Notes under the pieces: generated by a model | Database searches by the model: none | What the model was told of the DNA's origin: nothing | Seen by the model: only the letters and a program-made list of their open reading frames with translations | Program-made: the position numbers and the translations under genes | Source: Streptomyces pactum | GTDB lineage: Bacteria; Actinomycetota; Actinomycetes; Streptomycetales; Streptomycetaceae | DNA: 64,000 nucleotides | Assembly: GCF_002005225.1 (NCBI RefSeq) | Contig: NZ_CP019724.1 | Span: forward strand, 1,302,001-1,366,000 | Direction: 5' to 3' | Shown: positions 18,510-29,700 of the stretch, one piece after another | Layout of the letters: each line of letters begins with the position of its first letter | How positions within the stretch are numbered: position 1 is the stretch's first letter

Positions 18510-19622
18510 TCAGCGCTCCAACCGGGCGACCCGTCCCTGCTCGCCGGCGGCCCAACAGGCCAGGTCCGGAGTGCAGTCCACGGTGTCGTAGGACCCGGTG
18601 TCGACGGTGCGCCAGGTGCGGCCGCCGTCCGTGGTGAGGTCCGTGCCGGTGGGCCCGACGGCGAGGGCGGCGGCGCGGCTGTGCGGGAGCCAGGCGACGC
18701 CGGAGCGGTAGGCGGGCGGGGAGCCGTCGGCGGACCGCCAGGTCCGGCCGCCGTCGGTGGTGCGCGCCGCCGACCGCGCGGAGGTCTGGCCGGGGCGGAA
18801 GTCGCCGCCGACCGCGAGGCCGTGGGCCCGGTCGCGGAAGGCGAGGGCGAAGACGCCCCGGGCCGGGTCGCCGCCCGGGACCGGGGCGTCGGTTGCCGTC
18901 CAGGTGAGTCCCCGGTCGGCGGAGTGCAGCACCCGTGCGCGCGCCGCGCCGCCGGTCGCCAGCCACACGTCCTTCGGCCCGGACGCGACCAGGCACTGGC
19001 CACTGGCCGCGAAGGCGGCCTCACCGTCCTGCGCGACCGGCATGCCCCCGCTCGGCAGCACCCTCCAGGAGCGCCCGCCGTCGCTGGTCGACAAAATGCG
19101 GAACTTCCCGTCCACCGGGTCGCTCACGGCGAGGCCGTGGCGGCGGTCGAAGAAGGTGAGGCAGTCGTAGAAGGCCCGGGCGTCGGTGTTGCGGAAGGAC
19201 TCGGTCCAGGTCGCCCCGCCGTCGTCGGTGCGGTAGACCCGGGACGCCTCGCCTTCGCCGATGGCCAGGGCCACGGCCCGGCGGGCGTCGAACGCCTCGA
19301 TGTCCCGGAACTGCAGCTCGCCGGTGCCCGGCGGGGAGACGTCGCGCCAGGTGTCGCCGCCGTCGGTGGTGCGCAGGACGGTGCCCCGGGTGCCGGCCAC
19401 CCAGGCGGTGTGCCGGCTGACGGCGGCGAGCCCCCGGAACCGGACGTCGGACGCGACGCTGCCCCCGGTGTCCTTCATCTCCCAGTGCGGTCGCTGACGC
19501 GCCTGCGCGGGGGCGGCCGCCGTCAGCGCGGCCAGCGCCGCCGCGCACACCGCCCCGGCGATCACCGCGCGTCCCGCACGCCGGCCGTCGGTTCGGGCGG
19601 ACCGTGCCGCCGTGCGTCGCAT
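18510..19622 (-). CDS. Secreted BNR/Asp-box beta-propeller protein (Ycf48/sialidase-like fold)
   Basis: 370 aa. A signal peptide ends near APAQA (residue ~34). Six or so propeller blades carry Asp-box motifs: TTDGGDTWRD, TDDGGATWTE, TSDGGRSWRV, SADRGLTWTA, TTDGGRTWRS, TTDGGRTWRT. Such propellers occur in Ycf48-type assembly factors and sialidases; no catalytic residue set of a sialidase is evident, so a binding or assembly role is more likely. ATG 19622 has GAGGAG upstream; other in-frame ATGs upstream (19640 and beyond) lack it. Divergent from ssgD by 264 bp in which I see no other gene. Confidence 0.85.
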   Translation of the reverse strand: MRRTAARSARTDGRRAGRAVIAGAVCAAALAALTAAAPAQARQRPHWEMKDTGGSVASDVRFRGLAAVSRHTAWVAGTRGTVLRTTDGGDTWRDVSPPGTGELQFRDIEAFDARRAVALAIGEGEASRVYRTDDGGATWTESFRNTDARAFYDCLTFFDRRHGLAVSDPVDGKFRILSTSDGGRSWRVLPSGGMPVAQDGEAAFAASGQCLVASGPKDVWLATGGAARARVLHSADRGLTWTATDAPVPGGDPARGVFALAFRDRAHGLAVGGDFRPGQTSARSAARTTDGGRTWRSADGSPPAYRSGVAWLPHSRAAALAVGPTGTDLTTDGGRTWRTVDTGSYDTVDCTPDLACWAAGEQGRVARLER

Positions 19623-19886
19623 GCTCCCCAAGCTCCTCATGGCGGGCGAAGCTAGCCCACCTCCCCGGTGCCGTCCACAGGGCCGTGTGCGACGCGGACG
19701 TGCGGGCACGAGTGCCACAAGTGCCTTGCGGGGCCCGTGAGGAGAGTCGCGTCACTCCCGCGCATGAACGCGGTGACAGAGGTCACTCGGTCATCGTGTG
19801 CACGGATGGGCTGATTCCGTCGTCTCTTCCAGTGCCCGGCCCGCACCACCCCAGAGCCCGTCCAGCCGTCACGAGGGAGCAAGGCG

Positions 19887-20303
19887 TTGTCCACCGTCAT
19901 CGAGCAGCCCGTCGAGGCGCGTCTCGTCGCCGCCGCGCCGCGTATGCCGAGCATTCCCGCCACGCTGCACTACGACCGCGGCGACCCGTTCGCCGTCCGC
20001 ATGACCTTCCCGGCCCCGGCCACCCTCGAGGGGGTGGAGGTCTGCTGGACCTTCTCCCGCGAGCTGCTCATCGCCGGGATGCGGGAACCGGAGGGTCAGG
20101 GCGACGTGCGGGTGCGCCCGTACGGATACGACCGCACCGTCCTGGAGTTCCACGCGCCCGAGGGCACCGCCGTGATCCACGTCCGTTCGGGCGAGCTGCG
20201 CCGGTTCCTGCAGGCCACCGGCGACCTGGTACCCGTCGGTCTGGAGCATCTCCAACTGGACCTGGACCACGACCTGGCGGAGCTGATGCGCGGGACCTGC
20301 TGA
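19887..20303 (+). CDS. ssgD: SsgA-like sporulation protein SsgD
   Basis: 138 aa SALP protein. These proteins act in peptidoglycan maintenance and septation during development; in S. coelicolor SsgD has been linked to lateral wall integrity. The core from LHYDRGDPFAVRMTFPAP through WTFSRELLIAGMREPEG and the C-terminal LDHDLAELM block are characteristic. From memory it matches SCO6722. The start is a TTG (19887-19889) with GAGGGAG placed seven bases upstream; no ATG or GTG fits. Monocistronic; next gene GPP34 is convergent. Confidence 0.93.
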   Translation: MSTVIEQPVEARLVAAAPRMPSIPATLHYDRGDPFAVRMTFPAPATLEGVEVCWTFSRELLIAGMREPEGQGDVRVRPYGYDRTVLEFHAPEGTAVIHVRSGELRRFLQATGDLVPVGLEHLQLDLDHDLAELMRGTC

Positions 20304-20363
20304 CGACGCGCCGACGCCCCCTCGCGGGCCACCGGTCGCGCTGCCCACGGTCGCCGGGCCGGC

Positions 20364-21050
20364 TCAGCCGTCCGCCGGCGCCACGGCCCGGGCCGTCTCC
20401 GCGCTCACCGCGCGCCACACCTCACCGACGACCTTCCGCAGCCCGGGTGCCGCCGCCCCACCGCGCTCGGTCAGTTCCGCGATCCGGTCCTCACGGCGCG
20501 CACCGGTCCCGGCGGGCTCGGAGGTACGGGGCCCGAGGGCGCGCAGTTCCGCGGCGGCCGCCAGCGCGGCCACGGCCGCGTCCCGCTGGGACACCTCTCC
20601 GGCCGGTACCGGGCCCTCAAGGACGTACCGCGTCTCCTCCCCGAGCGCCCGCGCCGCGGCGGCCCGCGCTAGGACGTACTCCACGGACGGGAAGACGCCG
20701 AGGACGCGCCTCTTCTCCGCGCGCAGGTATCCCTCGGCCACCAGTTGCTCCCGGACGGCGTCGAAGGTGACCCGCGCGTGCAGCCTCACCCAGGTCCGCC
20801 ACCGGCGCGGCATCGACTCGCGGACGAGGTCCAGCAGCCCGTCCAGGACCGCGTCCCCGGTGCGGGAGTCCAGGTCGACGGGGGTGGCGATGCCCTCGTC
20901 GTCGGTGAGCAGACCGCGCTGGGCCAGTTCGGTGAGCGCGCCGGCCCGCACCAGGTGGTGGTGCCGGGCGGTGTCGGGGGTGCCGGGCCGCGCAGGGTCC
21001 CAGGCCAGCAGGCAGAGCCGGGCCGGCAGCGAGAGCGAGCCGTTGGGCAC
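20364..21050 (-). CDS. GPP34 (Golgi phosphoprotein 3-like) domain protein
   Basis: 228 aa, almost entirely one GPP34 domain. The family opens with a LPARLCLLAWDP-like strand, then ALTELAQRGLLTDDEG, VRESMPRRWRTWV and the YLRAEKRRVLGVFP hairpin, all visible. In eukaryotes the domain binds phosphatidylinositol-4-phosphate; bacterial members are unassigned but abundant in Streptomyces. GTG at 21050 is preceded by AGGAGG with a 4-base gap. Divergent from the ABC-F operon; the intervening 323 bp hold that operon's promoter and leader. Confidence 0.9.
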   Translation of the reverse strand: MPNGSLSLPARLCLLAWDPARPGTPDTARHHHLVRAGALTELAQRGLLTDDEGIATPVDLDSRTGDAVLDGLLDLVRESMPRRWRTWVRLHARVTFDAVREQLVAEGYLRAEKRRVLGVFPSVEYVLARAAAARALGEETRYVLEGPVPAGEVSQRDAAVAALAAAAELRALGPRTSEPAGTGARREDRIAELTERGGAAAPGLRKVVGEVWRAVSAETARAVAPADG

Positions 21051-21092
21051 GGGGCCTCCTCGGGGCCGTGGGACCGGATTCACCGTAAGGCG

Positions 21093-21121
21093 TTGACACT
21101 CCGCCCGGTCCCTCGTACGGT
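21093..21121 (+). promoter_or_regulatory. Sigma70-type promoter of the ABC-F/UvrA operon
   Basis: TTGACA at 21093-21098, exactly 17 bp, then TACGGT at 21116-21121. Among the best vegetative promoter matches I found in the window; transcription would start near 21128, giving a leader of about 245 nt. Confidence 0.75.
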
Positions 21122-21158
21122 GTATAGCGCTTCTGTTGCCGCCGATTGGAGAAGGACG

Positions 21159-21170
21159 TTGCTCGTCTGA
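21159..21170 (+). promoter_or_regulatory. Three-codon leader uORF (Met-Leu-Val-stop)
   Basis: TTG CTC GTC TGA, preceded by GGAGAAGG at 21148-21155. The site and minimal frame resemble leader peptides used for ribosome-sensing attenuation of antibiotic-resistance genes. Its use is inferred. Confidence 0.45.
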
Positions 21171-21188
21171 GGTCCTGAGACACCGCGT

Positions 21189-21205
21189 CACACCTGTCAG
21201 GTGTG
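21189..21205 (+). promoter_or_regulatory. Leader hairpin between uORF and terminator
   Basis: Perfect 7-bp stem CACACCT/AGGTGTG with loop GTC. It lies just downstream of the uORF, where a stalled ribosome would be near its 5' arm. Confidence 0.55.
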
Positions 21206-21230
21206 TACGCCGCGTGCGACCTCGGCGTTC

Positions 21231-21259
21231 GAGCCGTCCTTGCGGAACAGGGCTTTTTT
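21231..21259 (+). terminator. Attenuator-like intrinsic terminator in the ABC-F leader
   Basis: Stem AGCC..GTCC / GGAAC..GGCT around loop TTGC followed by a run of six T (21254-21259). A run of T this long is rare in this GC-rich DNA and it lies 115 bp before the ABC-F start codon, so it is placed to end transcription prematurely. Confidence 0.65.
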
Positions 21260-21373
21260 CATGCCCGAACACTCCCAGGGACTCCTCCCTCCCTCGCCCG
21301 GCGGCGGTCGCCGCCCCCGGTGTCTCGATACGCGTTTGCCCCTGACCGCTTCAAGCAACCGCGGAGACCCCGT

Positions 21374-22999
21374 ATGTCTGTTTCCATCACCTGTACCTCC
21401 CTCACCTTCGCCTGGCCCGACGGCACGTCCGTCTTCCGGGGACTCGACACCGCCTTCGGTCCCGGCAGGACCGGGCTCGTGGGCGTCAACGGGTCGGGCA
21501 AGTCCACCCTGCTGAAACTGATCGCCGGGCAGCTCGCCCCGGCCGACGGCACGGTCCGCGTGGCCGGCGAGGTCGGATACCTGCCGCAGAACGTCACGCT
21601 CGACACCGCGCTGCGGGTCGACGAGGCGCTCGGCATCGCCGCGCGGCGGGCCGCGCTGCACGCCATCGAGGCGGGCGACGTGGCCGAGGAGCACTTCGAG
21701 ACCGTCGGCGACGACTGGGACGTCGAGGAGCGCGCCCTCGCCACCCTCGGCGAACTCGGTCTCGGCCACGTCGGTCTCGACCGCACGGTCGGCGAGCTCT
21801 CGGGCGGCGAGTCGGTGCTGCTGCGGCTGGCCGCGCTGCTGCTGCGCCGCCCCGGCGTCCTGCTCCTCGACGAGCCCACCAACAACCTGGACCTGTATGC
21901 CCGGGGGCGGCTGTACGCGGCCGTCGCCTCCTGGCCGGGGGTGCTGGTCGTGGTCAGTCACGACCGCGAGCTGCTCGACCTCGTCGACCAGATCGCCGAT
22001 CTGCGCTCGGGTGGGATCACCTGGTACGGCGGGAACTTCTCGGCGTACGAGGAGGCCCTGGCCGTGGAGCAGGAGGCGGCCGAGCGGATGGTGCGCGTCG
22101 CCGAGTCCGATCTGCGCAGGCAGAAGCGCGAACTGGCCGACGCCCAGGTCAAGCTGGCCCGCCGCAAGCGGTACGGCCAGAAGATGTTCGAGCAGAAGCG
22201 CGAGCCCAAGATCGTCATGGGGGCACGCAAGCGCGCGGCACAGGAGTCCGCGGGCAAGCACCGCATCATGCACGAGGAGAAGCTCGCCGAGGCCAGGGAA
22301 CGGCTCGACGACGCCGCGGAGGCCGTACGGGACGACGACGAGATCCGCGTCGACCTGCCGTACACGGCGGTGCCGCCGGGGCGTTCGGTGCTGACGCTGC
22401 GGGACCTGGAACTGGCCTACGGCGCGCGCGTGGAGCACGGCTTCGACCTGCACGGCCCCGAGCGGATCGCGCTGATCGGGCGCAACGGCGCGGGCAAGAC
22501 CACGCTGCTGCGCACGATCGCCGGCGAGCTGGAGCCGGTGGCGGGCGAGGCGACGGCGCACGTCCCGCTGCGGTTCCTGCCGCAGCGCCTGGACGTCCTC
22601 GACGGCGAGCTCAGCGTCGCCGAGAACGTGGCCCGGTTCGCGCCGGGCGCCACCAACAACCGGATCCGCGCCCGACTGGCGCGCTTCCTGTTCCGGGGCG
22701 CCCGTGCCGACCAGAAGGCGGCGACCCTGTCCGGTGGCGAACGCTTCCGGGCGGCGCTGGCCGCGCTGATGCTGGCCGAGCCCGCGCCGCAACTGCTGAT
22801 GCTGGACGAGCCGACGAACAACCTGGACATGGCGAGCGTCCGGCAGCTCACCACCGCGCTGGAATCGTACGAGGGGGCGCTGATCGTGGCCAGCCACGAC
22901 CTGCCGTTCCTGGAGTCGCTCGGCATCACCCGCTGGCTGCTGCTGGAGGGGGGAGAACTGAAGGAAATCACGCCGGAAGCTGTCGGGTATTCCGCCTAG
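21374..22999 (+). CDS. ABC-F ATPase (antibiotic resistance/ribosome protection type)
   Basis: 541 aa with two ATP-binding domains and no membrane segment. NBD1: Walker A GVNGSGKST (~37-45), signature LSGGES, Walker B LLLDEPTNNLD. A long basic linker (~220-310, with RRKRYGQKMFEQKREPK) separates NBD2: GRNGAGKTT, LSGGERFRAALA, LMLDEPTNNLD. ABC-F proteins enter the ribosomal E site and dislodge bound antibiotics or rescue stalled ribosomes. ATG 21374 has GGAG seven bases upstream; the frame is open back to 21203 through the leader, but that part is not family-like. The UvrA-like gene follows after 10 bp. Confidence 0.93.
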   Translation: MSVSITCTSLTFAWPDGTSVFRGLDTAFGPGRTGLVGVNGSGKSTLLKLIAGQLAPADGTVRVAGEVGYLPQNVTLDTALRVDEALGIAARRAALHAIEAGDVAEEHFETVGDDWDVEERALATLGELGLGHVGLDRTVGELSGGESVLLRLAALLLRRPGVLLLDEPTNNLDLYARGRLYAAVASWPGVLVVVSHDRELLDLVDQIADLRSGGITWYGGNFSAYEEALAVEQEAAERMVRVAESDLRRQKRELADAQVKLARRKRYGQKMFEQKREPKIVMGARKRAAQESAGKHRIMHEEKLAEARERLDDAAEAVRDDDEIRVDLPYTAVPPGRSVLTLRDLELAYGARVEHGFDLHGPERIALIGRNGAGKTTLLRTIAGELEPVAGEATAHVPLRFLPQRLDVLDGELSVAENVARFAPGATNNRIRARLARFLFRGARADQKAATLSGGERFRAALAALMLAEPAPQLLMLDEPTNNLDMASVRQLTTALESYEGALIVASHDLPFLESLGITRWLLLEGGELKEITPEAVGYSA

Positions 23000-23009
23000 C
23001 GTCGCTCGC

Positions 23010-25268
<2,259 letters not shown>

Positions 25269-25546
25269 CGGGGGTTCCGTCCGTACGGGGGCGCGCTGCA
25301 TGATGGCGGCGAGCGCGCCGAAGCCGGCGGACCTGCTCGCCGGCCTCGGCCACTTGCCGGTGGTCGTCGACATCGGCGAGTCCGAGAAGCTGGGGGGGAT
25401 CTGTGACGTGCCTCTCGGTCCGGCTGCGGGAACTGTACGGCTGAGCCGGCCCGAGCGTCACCCGTTCAGCCCTGGGACCTGCGGCTCTCGGGGCATCGCC
25501 ACCCCGGTGGGCGGCGGCTGATCAGGGCGCTTTACAGTGCGTTTAA
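25269..25546. other. Gene-poor gap after the UvrA-like gene
   Basis: An ATG-initiated frame at 25303-25521 encodes about 72 residues (MAASAPKPADLLAGLGHL), but an equally long antisense frame exists and neither resembles a known family, so I do not call a gene. It may be a decayed fragment. The right end holds the desaturase promoter region. Confidence 0.4.
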
Positions 25547-25592
25547 CCTACGGTCTCGTAACCTACGGTTTCGTAGCCTACGATCCCGTAGG
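25547..25592. promoter_or_regulatory. Triple 15-bp operator array upstream of the desaturase
   Basis: Three tandem 15-bp units start at 25547, 25562 and 25577: CCTACGGTCTCGTAA, CCTACGGTTTCGTAG, CCTACGATCCCGTAG. Units 2 and 3 are themselves inverted repeats (CTACG-N4-CGTAG). The array ends 60 bp before the desaturase start codon, as expected for repressor binding, most likely TetR-type. Confidence 0.75.
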
Positions 25593-25651
25593 TTCCCCGG
25601 CACCGCTCGCCGGTCGCTTACCGCTCTGTCGTACGTCCCCTGGAGTTATTC

Positions 25652-26626
25652 GTGACGATCGTCTCCCCGCACCTCGGCAGTTCCGCCGAATGGACCGACG
25701 CCCGGCTGCTGTACGCGCTGGAAGAAGTGGTCGAGACCGAACTCAACCGTCATCTGCAGGTCGCCAAGGACTGGATGCCGCACGAGTACGTGCCGTGGAC
25801 CGACGGCCGGAACTTCCCGGGAATCTTCGAGGACGGCGAGGCCTGGGAGAAGGAGCAGTCCAAGGTCACCGAGATCGGCCGGATCGCCCTGGTGGTGAAC
25901 CTGCTGACGGAGGACAACCTCCCGAGCTACCACCACGAGATCGCGAGCCTCTTCGGCCGGGACGGCGCCTGGGGCACCTGGGTGCACCGCTGGACCGCGG
26001 AGGAGGGCCGGCACGGCATCGTGATGCGCGACTACCTGCTCGCCTCGCGCGCGGTCGACCCGGACAAGCTGGAGCAGTTCCGCATGGCCCACATGAGCGA
26101 GGGCTTCGAGTCGGACAACCGGCACTCGATGCTGCACTCGGTGGCCTACGTCGCCTTCCAGGAGCTGGCCACCCGCATCTCGCACCGCAACACGGGCCAC
26201 CAGTCCGGCGACCCGGTCTGCGACCGCATGCTGGCCCGCATCGCCACCGACGAGAACCTGCACATGGTCTTCTACCGCAACCTGCTCAAGGCTGCCTTCG
26301 AACTCGCGCCCGACCTGACGATGCAGGCGGTGCGGGACGTGGTCGTGAACTTCCGGATGCCCGGCCACGGCATGCCCGGCTTCGAGCGGGCCGCCGCGCA
26401 GATGGCGATCGGCGAGGTCTACAACCTGCGCATCCACCACGACGACGTGATCCAGCCGGTGCTGCGCTTCCTGAAGGTCCTGGAGATCGACGGTCTCGGC
26501 CCCGAGGGACAGGCGGCCCAGGAGGAGCTGGGGCTGTACATGGGCGGGCTGGACGCGGAGGCCGCCAAGTTCGACGAGAAGCTGGCGGCGCGCAAGGCGC
26601 GGATGGCGGCCCGCGCCGCGGGCTGA
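25652..26626 (+). CDS. Acyl-ACP desaturase (DesA-like, di-iron)
   Basis: 324 aa soluble desaturase of the plant stearoyl-ACP type. Di-iron ligands: Glu in LLTEDNLP (~87), EEGRH (~117-121) and the second DENLH (~203-207), with a further Glu in TRISHRN-adjacent FQELATR. It would introduce a double bond into acyl-ACP (or acyl-CoA) with O2 and reduced ferredoxin. GTG 25652 has TGGAG upstream. The gene is alone, with a striking operator array in front, so membrane unsaturation is probably regulated by a lipid-sensing repressor encoded elsewhere. Confidence 0.93.
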   Translation: MTIVSPHLGSSAEWTDARLLYALEEVVETELNRHLQVAKDWMPHEYVPWTDGRNFPGIFEDGEAWEKEQSKVTEIGRIALVVNLLTEDNLPSYHHEIASLFGRDGAWGTWVHRWTAEEGRHGIVMRDYLLASRAVDPDKLEQFRMAHMSEGFESDNRHSMLHSVAYVAFQELATRISHRNTGHQSGDPVCDRMLARIATDENLHMVFYRNLLKAAFELAPDLTMQAVRDVVVNFRMPGHGMPGFERAAAQMAIGEVYNLRIHHDDVIQPVLRFLKVLEIDGLGPEGQAAQEELGLYMGGLDAEAAKFDEKLAARKARMAARAAG

Positions 26627-26724
26627 CCGCGTCCGGGTCCGGGGCCCCTCGGCCCGTGCGCGGCCTTCGCCACTCGGGCCTGTGGCGAGTGGGCCCTCGG
26701 CCGGGCGCCCTGGTCCGGGCGCTG

Positions 26725-29700
26725 TCACTCGTAGGCCGTGGTCTCCTCGAGCGCCGCGTCGCGCACGTCGGCGGCCGGGTGGCGGCGCAGCGTCCGCAGC
26801 AGCTCGCGCCAGGGCGCGGGCCACCCCTCGCGGCTGCCCAGCGCGCCGGTGACGGCGACGGCCACCAGCCCCTCGGCGTGGCCGCCGTGCTCGGCCAGCG
26901 CCTGGACCTCGGCACGCAGTACCCCGGCGTCGCCCGGCTGATCCCGGCGCTCCAGGCGTCCGCGCAGTTGCTCGGCGACACGCGCGGCGAGCGCCGGGCG
27001 CCCGGCTCCGGCCATGGCGGTCACCCGGCCCAGGCGCGGCGGGACGGCGGTCAGGTCCAGGTGCGTCGCGGCGAGGCCGGCGGCCAGCGCCACGTAGGCC
27101 TCGTACTCCGCCAGCAGTTCGGCGGCGGCGAGGCCCGCCGGGCGCACACCCGCCTCGGAGCGGCCGACGGGGGCCTCGAGCCGGGCGACGAGGAACTCGA
27201 CGCGCCGCCGCGCCGGCCGGTCCCGCCGTTCGCCGGCGTCGCTGTCGTCCTCGGCGGCCGCGCCGGCGAGCGTGCGCAGCGCGTGCAGCAGCCCGGCCAG
27301 CCCGTGCGGCGCGCTCGTCGCGGCCTCGGTCAGGGCGCTTGCCGCGGAGTGCCAGGTACCGCGGTTCGTGAGGTCCGTGACGGCCTCGGCCAGCACTGCG
27401 GGGGCCTCGGGAGACCAGGGGGTCCAGCGCGCCAGCGCCTGGAAGGCGGCGACCGTGGTCGCGGGGTCCTCGGCGGCGGCGACCTCGCGCACCAGGCGGG
27501 CGTACCGCGCGCGGTGGGCGCCGGGCAGGTCCAGCGGCGCGGCCCGCAGCAGGGCGGTCCGCAAGGCGGGCGCACCGCTGGCGGCGTCCCGCAGCAACTC
27601 CCAGACCTCGTCGCGCCCCAGCAGCCCGCCGGCGCAGGACACACAGGCGGCGCGTACGTCCGGGTGGGTGTCCGCACGGGTGTGGACCTCGCTGATCAGA
27701 GCCGCGGCGTCCGGTACGGGAAGCCGGACCGCGGCAAGCCGGACCGCCTCCTTCCGGCTGGTCACCTTGGCGTCCGGCGCCCGCAGCACGTCCCTCAGGT
27801 GGACGGCGACCCGCGACGGGGGCGCGTGCCGGGACGCCTGGGTGACCGCGTACACGGCGACGCGGGCCCGGTCACCGCCGGCGTGCGCCAGCAGCTCGGG
27901 CAGCGAATCGGCGGCCCGGTCGGTGTGGGCCAGGGCGGCGAGCGCGGCCTCGGCGAGCACCACCTCCGCCGCGCCGGTCCAGCGGCGTACCAGGTCGGCA
28001 CCCCCGTCGGGCACGGCCGCGGCCTGCGTGAGCGAGCTCGCGCGCTGGTACAGCGTCAGCCCGGAGTCCGCGGCCTGCTCGGCCAGCAGACGCAGCAGGG
28101 CCTGCTGCTGGCGCGGTACCCACCGGCGCACGTCGTACGGGTCCAGCGGCAGGAATGGGGGTCTTGCCTTGGTCAGGAAGCGGCCGTAGGGCGGGGTGTC
28201 GGCGAGGAGCACGTCCAGGAGGTCGGTGCGGTGCGCGACGAGCGCGGTGCGGACCGGGGGCAGCGCGGCCGCCGACGGTTCGCGGGCGAGGACGCGGGCC
28301 ACCCGCTCGTCGCGTGTGGCGGTCGGCTCCAGCCACAGGGCGACCGCGGCGCGTACCGTCGCGTCGTCGCCGTACCGGACGGCCTGCCAGAGCATGTCCT
28401 GCAGTTCGGTCATGCCGGCGGCCCGGGACCCCACCGCGCGGGCGAGCGCGATGACCAGGCCGTAGTCGGACTTCTCGGCGCCCGCCTCGATCCACGGCCG
28501 CAGGGCCTCGTACACCTGGTGCTCCTGGCCGCGCCGCAGGGTGTGGTCGAGGCGCCCGAGGTCGGCGCCCCCCGTCGTGTCGGATATCCGCACGAGGGTG
28601 CGCAGCGCCCAGTTCACCAACGAGCGCGTCCCCTCCGCCGCGTGCTCGCGCAGCACGTCCAGGGCGAGTCCGCTGAGCGACCGCCGGGTCTCGTACGAGG
28701 AGTCGCGGGCCTCGACGGCGTCGGTGGCGATGCGGTCCAGGTGTCCGGCGGCGTCCTCGGTGAACAGCGCGGGCGGGACGGCGCGCGTCGCCCGCAGGGC
28801 GGCGGCCCGCACGGGGTCCTGTTCGTTCCGCAGCCGCCCCATGTCCTCCAGGGCGGCGGTGACCGCGGCCCGGTCACCGGAGCGGGCGGCGTTGCGGATC
28901 AGCAGCGGCCAGGCCCGGGCGCGGTCGTCGGCGTCCGGACGCCGGGTGGCGGCCGCGAGACGGTCGCGTACCTCGGCGACGGGCAGGAACGACTCGACGC
29001 CGAGGATCGTGTTCTCGGCGGCACCGGTCTCACGCGCGCGTGCGGCGGCCTCCCGGGCCTCCTGCTCGGCGTGGTGGCGGGGCAGCACCTCCAGCAACTG
29101 CTCGGTGGTGTCGGCCGCCCCGGCCCCCTTCCCCTCCCGGACGGCCGTGCAGAGCGCGTGGCGCCGGGCGGGCGGGAGCGCCTTCAGCAGCCGCGGGAGG
29201 TCGCCGTAGGGCAGCAGGGTGCGGCCGTAGGCGACGAGTTCGGGCGAGTCGGTCCGGGTCAGTCGGTACAGCGCCGTGCGCCCGAGCCCGTGGACGCGCA
29301 CGACGGGGGCCCAGGCGGGCGTGGGCAGCAGCCGCAGCACCCGTCGCGGGTCCACGGCGGCGAACGCGGGCAGGTGGCCGCGCAGTTCGTCCGGCAGACG
29401 GCCCGGCCCCCGCAGCTCCAGCAGCGCCAGCACACGCGCCGGCTCACCGGACGCGAGAGTGGCGAGCGCGTGCGCGTACCGATGCCACCAGGTGTCGCGC
29501 AGGGATTCCGGCAGCGCGGTCAGTTCCTCCTCCAGCACGCCGAGCAGTGCCGCCGGGTGCCGCTTGGCGAGCGGCGTCCACGCGCGGACGGCGTACAGCA
29601 GGCCGGGCAGCAGCCGGGCGACGGTCGGCGCGGTGCAGCCCGGCAGCAGGCGGGCGGCCTCGGCGTCGCCCCAGTCCCGGCGCAGGCCCTCGACCAGCCG

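Noticed and set aside
21197..21262. Short minus-strand frame MKKALFRKDGSNAEVARG over the terminator
   Set aside because: Explained by the reverse complement of the terminator T run and leader; no ribosome site.
21203..21373. N-terminal extension of the ABC-F protein
   Set aside because: In frame but covers the attenuator; GGAG before ATG 21374 and family alignment favour the shorter form.
25303..25521. Small gene after the UvrA-like gene
   Set aside because: No family, no ribosome site, competing antisense frame.
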